DNA of 64,000 nt from Gordonia prachuapensis (GTDB lineage Bacteria; Actinomycetota; Actinomycetes; Mycobacteriales; Mycobacteriaceae), in NCBI RefSeq assembly GCF_036350515.1, contig NZ_JAZDUE010000014.1, positions 62,001 through 126,000 of the forward strand, given 5' to 3'. Shown here piece by piece: positions 60,887 through 64,000 of this stretch. The translations under genes were made by a program, and so were the position numbers. The notes under the pieces are model-generated. The model worked only from the letters and a program-made list of their open reading frames with translations. It searched no databases and was not told where the DNA came from. Positions within the stretch are counted from its first letter, which is position 1. Every line of letters begins with the position of its first letter.

Positions 60887-61375
60887 CTAGCCGCGCGCGG
60901 CGGTCAGTTCGGTCCGCTCCGGGTGGACGAAGGCCGTGCTCTGTGCGAACTCGGCCAGACCGTCCCGCACCCGTTCGACGTCGTCGACTGTGCCCATCAG
61001 CTCGAATCGATAGAGGTAGGGCACACGGCATTTGCGCGACACGATGTCGCCGGCAAGACAGAACTCCTCGCCGAAATTGGTGTTACCGGCGGCGATGACG
61101 GCGCGGATCAACGCCCGGTTGTGGTGGTTGTTGAGGAATTTGATGACCTGCTTCGGCACGTAGCCGGATCGGTCGCCGGTCGCCTTGCCACCTCCGTAGG
61201 TGGGCAGGACCAGTACGAACGGCTCATCGACGGTGAAGGTCGACGGATCGCCGAGAACCGGGATGCGCGCGGCGCGCATGCCCAGCTTCTCGACGAATCG
61301 GTGGGTGTTCTCAGAGACCGACGAGAAGTAGACCACCAGGGGGGCGCCGCCGACCGGACTCGAGGTCTCGATCAT
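60887..61375 (-). CDS. nrdI: NrdI flavodoxin-like protein
   Basis: 162 residues with GGAGG before the ATG. FMN-binding flavodoxin fold: VVYFSSVSENTHRFVEKLG at the N-terminus and LVLPTYGGGKATGD, AGNTNFGEEFCLAGD later. It supplies oxidant to assemble the dimanganese-tyrosyl radical in NrdF. Between nrdE (53 bases) and nrdH (116 bases). Confidence 0.95.
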   Translation of the reverse strand: MIETSSPVGGAPLVVYFSSVSENTHRFVEKLGMRAARIPVLGDPSTFTVDEPFVLVLPTYGGGKATGDRSGYVPKQVIKFLNNHHNRALIRAVIAAGNTNFGEEFCLAGDIVSRKCRVPYLYRFELMGTVDDVERVRDGLAEFAQSTAFVHPERTELTAARG

Positions 61376-61491
61376 GACCGACCTCCGTACTTCCGTTTCG
61401 ACTGCTCGTCACCGAACTACTGCTCTACCCGCCTGCTCCACGACGCACTCATGCCGGACCCGACCTCCCCATCAGGCCGACCGGACCGAGG

Positions 61492-61725
61492 TCAGGCAGC
61501 GGTGGCAGCCAGCGCCTTGATGCGGTCCGGGCGGAAGCCCGACCAGTGGTCGTCACCGACGACGACGACCGGGGCCTGCAGGTAGCCGAGCGCCATCACG
61601 TAGTCGCGCGCCTCGTCGTCCTGACTGATGTCGACGACGTCGTACGCCAGCCCCTGCTTGTCGAGGGCCTTGTAGGTGGCGTTGCACTGGACGCAGGCGG
61701 GCTTGGTGTAGACGGTGATGGCCAT
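61492..61725 (-). CDS. nrdH: NrdH glutaredoxin-like redoxin
   Basis: 77 residues from ATG 61725, with AAGGAG upstream. Redox motif CVQC in YTKPACVQCNATYKAL; the C-terminal FRPDRIKAL matches the NrdH signature. It passes electrons from thioredoxin reductase to NrdE. First gene of the nrd operon. Open reading upstream to 61971 overlaps palindrome sequence and is not coding. Confidence 0.95.
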   Translation of the reverse strand: MAITVYTKPACVQCNATYKALDKQGLAYDVVDISQDDEARDYVMALGYLQAPVVVVGDDHWSGFRPDRIKALAATAA

Positions 61726-61879
61726 CAAAGTTCTCCTTGCGCAATCTGGCTGTCTGCTTGGATCAGGCTGGTCTGCTGGACGTGGGCCCCGGCCCGCCGG
61801 GCGGCCGGTCGTCTCACGTCGGTCGGTCGTCTGTCGTATCCACTGCTGCTCGCTGGGCACGACCCGCAGGGCCGTCACC

Positions 61880-61903
61880 GTTCTCTCCCGGCCGGGAGAG
61901 AAC
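61880..61903. repeat. Perfect 24-bp palindrome in the nrdH leader
   Basis: Two 12-base arms (GTTCTCTCCCGG and CCGGGAGAGAAC) with no spacer lie 154 bases upstream of the nrdH ATG. On RNA they would form a 10-bp stem with a GGCC loop. It could be a repressor site or an RNA control element; no T-tract follows on either strand. Confidence 0.6.
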
Positions 61904-62059
61904 CTGTCACCTCTGTTCAACCCTGCACACTCATCCGGTTCAACACTGTGCGGTGACCAACACTTTCCCAACGTGAAGATGGTGACTCAGATCACCGTCT
62001 TCAGCGGCATTCTCCGTCAAATCACATCGATGTACGTCGGCGCCTTGCTGGTGCCCAAA

Positions 62060-62107
62060 ACACTACACCTAGTGTCCGACATTTGGAGTCACCACTAGAA
62101 GTTGTGA
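62060..62107 (-). promoter_or_regulatory. Pair of NrdR-like boxes
   Basis: Box 1 ACACTACACCTAGTGT (62060-62075) has perfect ACACTA/TAGTGT arms; box 2 CCACTAGAAGTTGTGA (62092-62107) is weaker. Their starts are exactly 32 bp apart, the usual spacing of paired NrdR boxes, about three helix turns. They lie about 335 bases upstream of nrdH and likely overlap its promoter. NrdR senses dATP/ATP and represses reductase genes. Confidence 0.7.
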
Positions 62108-62173
62108 ATAACATTCGTGAAAGTCGCAGGTCGGGCGGCATCCGCAATCGTGAAGCCGGGCGTGTCCGGCGTG

Positions 62174-62231
62174 TCGTCCACACCCTGTCCACGGACGATC
62201 CACAAGGTGTCCCACGACAGTCCACAGGCCG
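62174..62231 (-). repeat. Five-unit 11-bp array of DnaA-box-like motifs
   Basis: TCCAC(A/G) starts at 62177, 62188, 62199 and 62221, with TCCCAC at 62210: five units at an exact 11-bp period. The nine-base words TCGTCCACA, CTGTCCACG, CGATCCACA and CAGTCCACA match the actinobacterial DnaA box TTGTCCACA at 8, 7, 6 and 7 positions. It stands upstream of the NrdR-like boxes. DnaA binding is inferred. Confidence 0.55.
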
Positions 62232-62242
62232 ATACGGACAAA

Positions 62243-62278
62243 CGCGCCGTCGTGGGCCTCAGGGCCCACGACGGCGCG
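62243..62278. terminator. Hairpin in the nrdH-flavin reductase gap
   Basis: A 16-bp perfect stem (left arm begins CGCGCCGTCGTGGGC) with loop TCAG lies 60 bases past the flavin reductase stop. It likely ends that transcript before the nrd control region. There is no T-tract. Confidence 0.7.
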
Positions 62279-62338
62279 CTGTCGTGGTGGTGTCAGACTG
62301 TCCGCGGTGGATTCATACAGTCGATTCCGGCGGGAGAA

Positions 62339-62908
62339 TCACGCGTTGACGGACACCTCGTCCAGGAGTCGACCGAGAGCACCGAGCACTCCGGCGACGA
62401 CGTCGGGATCGGCGAAGCCGTCGTCGGTCAGGTTCGCGCTCTGGATTCCGAACTCGACCTCCTCGACCACATGGCCGCCGGCGATCTTCACCGACTTGCG
62501 GGTGTCCTCACGCGACCAGGTGCCGGCGTACCGCCCGAGGGCCGCGCCGATGACGCCCACCGGCTTACCCGAGAGCGCCCCCGCCCCGAAGGGGCGCGAC
62601 AACCAGTCGATGGCGTTCTTGAGCACCGCGGGCATCGTGCCGTTGTACTCCGGGGTCACCAGCAGCACCGCATCGGCGGCCGCGACGGCCTCGCGGAGCT
62701 CGGCCACACCCGCCGGCAGTGCCGCGCCGGACTCGACCGACGGATCGTCGTCCTCGCTGTAGAACGCGAGCTTGCCCAGACCCTCGACGATCGTGACGCT
62801 CGTCCCCTCCGGCGCCTTGTCGGCTGCCAGTTGAGCCAGACGCCGGTTGATCGACTCCCGCCGAAGGCTGCCCACCAATGCGACGATCTCCACATTTCGT
62901 TCGGTCAC
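62339..62908 (-). CDS. NADPH-dependent FMN reductase/quinone reductase (Rv3054c-like)
   Basis: 189 residues from GTG 62908, preceded by AGAGGAG. Flavodoxin-like fold: IVALVGSLRRESINRRLAQLAAD, LLVTPEYNGTMPAVLKNAIDWLSRP, VGVIGAALGRYAGTWSREDTRK. Reduces flavins, quinones or azo dyes with NAD(P)H. Divergent from a TetR gene that likely regulates it; the order after nrdH matches Rv3054c. Confidence 0.92.
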   Translation of the reverse strand: MTERNVEIVALVGSLRRESINRRLAQLAADKAPEGTSVTIVEGLGKLAFYSEDDDPSVESGAALPAGVAELREAVAAADAVLLVTPEYNGTMPAVLKNAIDWLSRPFGAGALSGKPVGVIGAALGRYAGTWSREDTRKSVKIAGGHVVEEVEFGIQSANLTDDGFADPDVVAGVLGALGRLLDEVSVNA

Positions 62909-62928
62909 GGCGCTCCTCTGAGTAGTTG

Positions 62929-62956
62929 GTTCGGACAAATGCTTAGCTTGCCGAAC
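62929..62956. promoter_or_regulatory. TetR operator candidate
   Basis: GTTCGG (62929-62934) and CCGAAC (62951-62956) are perfect inverted arms, extended by CAA/TTG inside with a one-base offset. It lies 21 bases upstream of the flavin reductase start and 62 upstream of the tetR start. Confidence 0.5.
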
Positions 62957-63017
62957 GATTGAACGCCTGCACACGCCGACCGATTCCCGCCACACCCCAA
63001 GCGTTACCCTCATCACT

Positions 63018-63659
63018 GTGTCGAACGGTCCGGACGGCGGTCTCATACCCCTGCGCATCGGCGACGGCTTCCGCGACCGTGCCGACACCGAACGGGCCGA
63101 TGCCGCACGGAATCGTCGGTTGCTGCTGGCCGCCGCCAAGACCCTCATCGACAACCACGGGGCCGCGGCCGTCACCATGGAGGCCGTCGCACGCCAGGCA
63201 GGCGTCGGCAAGGGCACCGTCTTCCGCCGTTTCGGCAGCCGCACCGGCCTGATGCTCGCCCTGCTCGACCATTCGGAGGCCGAGATCCAGCGGGCGTTCC
63301 TGTCCGGCCCACAGCCCCTCGGTCCGGGTGCCCCGCCGCTGGACCGCCTGCTGGCCTACGGTCGGGCACGACTCAAACTCACCGACGATCACCTCGACGT
63401 GCTGATCGAGGCAGGCGCCGCGACCGGCGACTTCATGAATCATCCGGTGTGGGCGGCGTCGAACAGTCATGTGCAGCTCCTGTTGCGCCAATTGGGGTTC
63501 GCAGATCAGATCGACGTCGTCGCGACCGCGGTGCAGGCACCGCTGAACGCCGCCGCCGTCAAGCACCTGCGGGACGTCGCCCGGTTGGACCTCGAGACGA
63601 TCACCGCTCAATGGGAGCGCATGGTGCGCACCCTCGCCGCCGGAGTCGGAACGTCGTGA
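63018..63659 (+). CDS. TetR-family transcriptional regulator
   Basis: 213 residues from GTG 63018. The helix-turn-helix is NRRLLLAAAKTLIDNHGAAAVTMEAVARQAGVGKGTVFRRFGSRTGLMLALLDH. The C-terminal ligand domain matches the SACE_7040/TetR_C_33-type group. It probably represses the divergent flavin reductase gene through the nearby dyad. The ligand is unknown. Corresponds by order to M. tuberculosis Rv3055. Confidence 0.92.
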   Translation: MSNGPDGGLIPLRIGDGFRDRADTERADAARNRRLLLAAAKTLIDNHGAAAVTMEAVARQAGVGKGTVFRRFGSRTGLMLALLDHSEAEIQRAFLSGPQPLGPGAPPLDRLLAYGRARLKLTDDHLDVLIEAGAATGDFMNHPVWAASNSHVQLLLRQLGFADQIDVVATAVQAPLNAAAVKHLRDVARLDLETITAQWERMVRTLAAGVGTS

Positions 63660-63773
63660 CGTCCGGTCGCCGAGGCCGCGCTGCGCCCACACGTCCGGCG
63701 ACTTAGCCTTGAAGGATTCGTCGGATCGCCTTCGTGTGCGGTCGGCGACACCAGACAGAAGGGACTCCACGAG

Positions 63774-64000
63774 GTGAAGGCTGTCATCATCGGCGCCGGT
63801 ATGGGTGGCCTGAGCGCCGGTATCGCACTCAAGCAGATCGGACTCGACGTCGAGGTCTACGAACAGGTCACGGAGAACAAGCCCGTGGGAGCGGCGATAT
63901 CGGTGTGGTCCAACGGGGTCAAGTGCCTCAACCACCTCGGACTCGAGAGCGAGACCGCGGCGTTGGGCGGCATCGTCGACACGATGTCCTATGTCGACGG
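63774..64000 (+). CDS. FAD-dependent monooxygenase, HpxO (urate hydroxylase)-like, 3' truncated by window
   Basis: The first 75 residues, from GTG 63774. Rossmann motif KAVIIGAGMGGLSAGIALKQIG, the acidic residue in VEVYEQV, then KPVGAAISVWSNGVKCLNHLGL, which follows the start of FAD-dependent urate hydroxylase HpxO closely. This enzyme makes 5-hydroxyisourate from urate with NADH. The rest lies outside the window, so other flavoprotein hydroxylases remain possible. Confidence 0.75.
   Translation, partial: MKAVIIGAGMGGLSAGIALKQIGLDVEVYEQVTENKPVGAAISVWSNGVKCLNHLGLESETAALGGIVDTMSYVD

Noticed and set aside
61880..61903. End of an insertion sequence
   Set aside because: There is no transposase, no second copy nearby and no target duplication.
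61726..61971. N-terminal extension of nrdH
   Set aside because: NrdH proteins are about 75-80 residues and the ATG at 61725 has a strong AAGGAG site; the upstream frame covers the palindrome.
62174..62231. Chromosomal origin of replication
   Set aside because: DnaA-like words are few and degenerate, there is no AT-rich unwinding region, and dnaA/dnaN are absent; a regulatory cluster is more likely.

Overview
The window is GC-rich actinobacterial chromosome with long genes, frequent GTG starts and many 4-bp ATGA/GTGA stop-start overlaps. Gene content and order follow the Mycobacterium tuberculosis Rv3005c-Rv3055 block closely: doxX, lppZ-like, gatB, pfkA, gatA, gatC, ACT protein, ligA, MetE-like, mnmA, iscS, acyltransferase, etfA/etfB, the methylglucose-lipopolysaccharide genes, SAM methyltransferases, echA17-like, Nudix, ABC ATPase, serB, ctaD, fecB, nrdF, nrdE, nrdI, nrdH, flavin reductase, TetR. 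There are no ESX or PE/PPE genes, and several extra genes interrupt the synteny. A non-mycobacterial member of the Mycobacteriales fits best (Gordonia or a close relative). The genus is an inference. I saw no rRNA, tRNA, phage, insertion sequence or CRISPR array.

Layout. 1-4.9 kb: 3' end of ilvD, a long DoxX protein, an LppZ-like lipoprotein, gatB and a small PspC protein. 4.9-13.2 kb: pfkA, a NarL/DesK-type two-component system, a coupled pair of secreted phospholipase A2 and membrane alpha/beta hydrolase, gatCA, and two small accessory genes around a repeat element. 13.3-20.1 kb: ACT protein, ligA, a universal stress protein, and an inserted tripartite tricarboxylate transporter (tctCBA) behind a perfect CRP/GlxR-type site. 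20.1-28.2 kb: MetE-like protein, mnmA and iscS (tRNA 2-thiouridylation), alcohol dehydrogenase, acyltransferase, etfBA. 28.4-35 kb: the methyltransferase, GH57 branching enzyme and GT4 glycosyltransferase set for methylglucose lipopolysaccharide, with an AIM24 gene inserted. 35-47.8 kb: methyltransferases, an IdeR-box gene behind an unusual 21-bp repeat array, enoyl-CoA hydratase, LigD-type polymerase, MarR, Nudix, ABC ATPase, LLM oxidoreductase, HxlR and other small genes. 47.8-52.1 kb: serB, ctaD, fecB. 52.2-55.9 kb: SNF2 helicase coupled to a SWIM-finger protein. 56.8-62.3 kb: class Ib ribonucleotide reductase nrdHIE-(mycothiol-type enzyme)-nrdF with a complex upstream control region. 62.3-64 kb: flavin reductase/TetR divergent pair and the start of a urate-hydroxylase-like flavoprotein.

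The most interesting non-coding signals are (a) two inverted arrays of exactly 21-bp-spaced repeats (3 + 5 copies) running into an iron-box promoter of an apparently leaderless secreted-protein gene near 37 kb; (b) the nrdH upstream region, with a pair of NrdR-like boxes 32 bp apart, a 5-unit 11-bp-period array of DnaA-box-like TCCAC motifs and a perfect 24-bp palindrome; (c) a triple 17-bp tandem repeat just upstream of gatC; (d) a near-perfect 24-bp dyad upstream of etfB.
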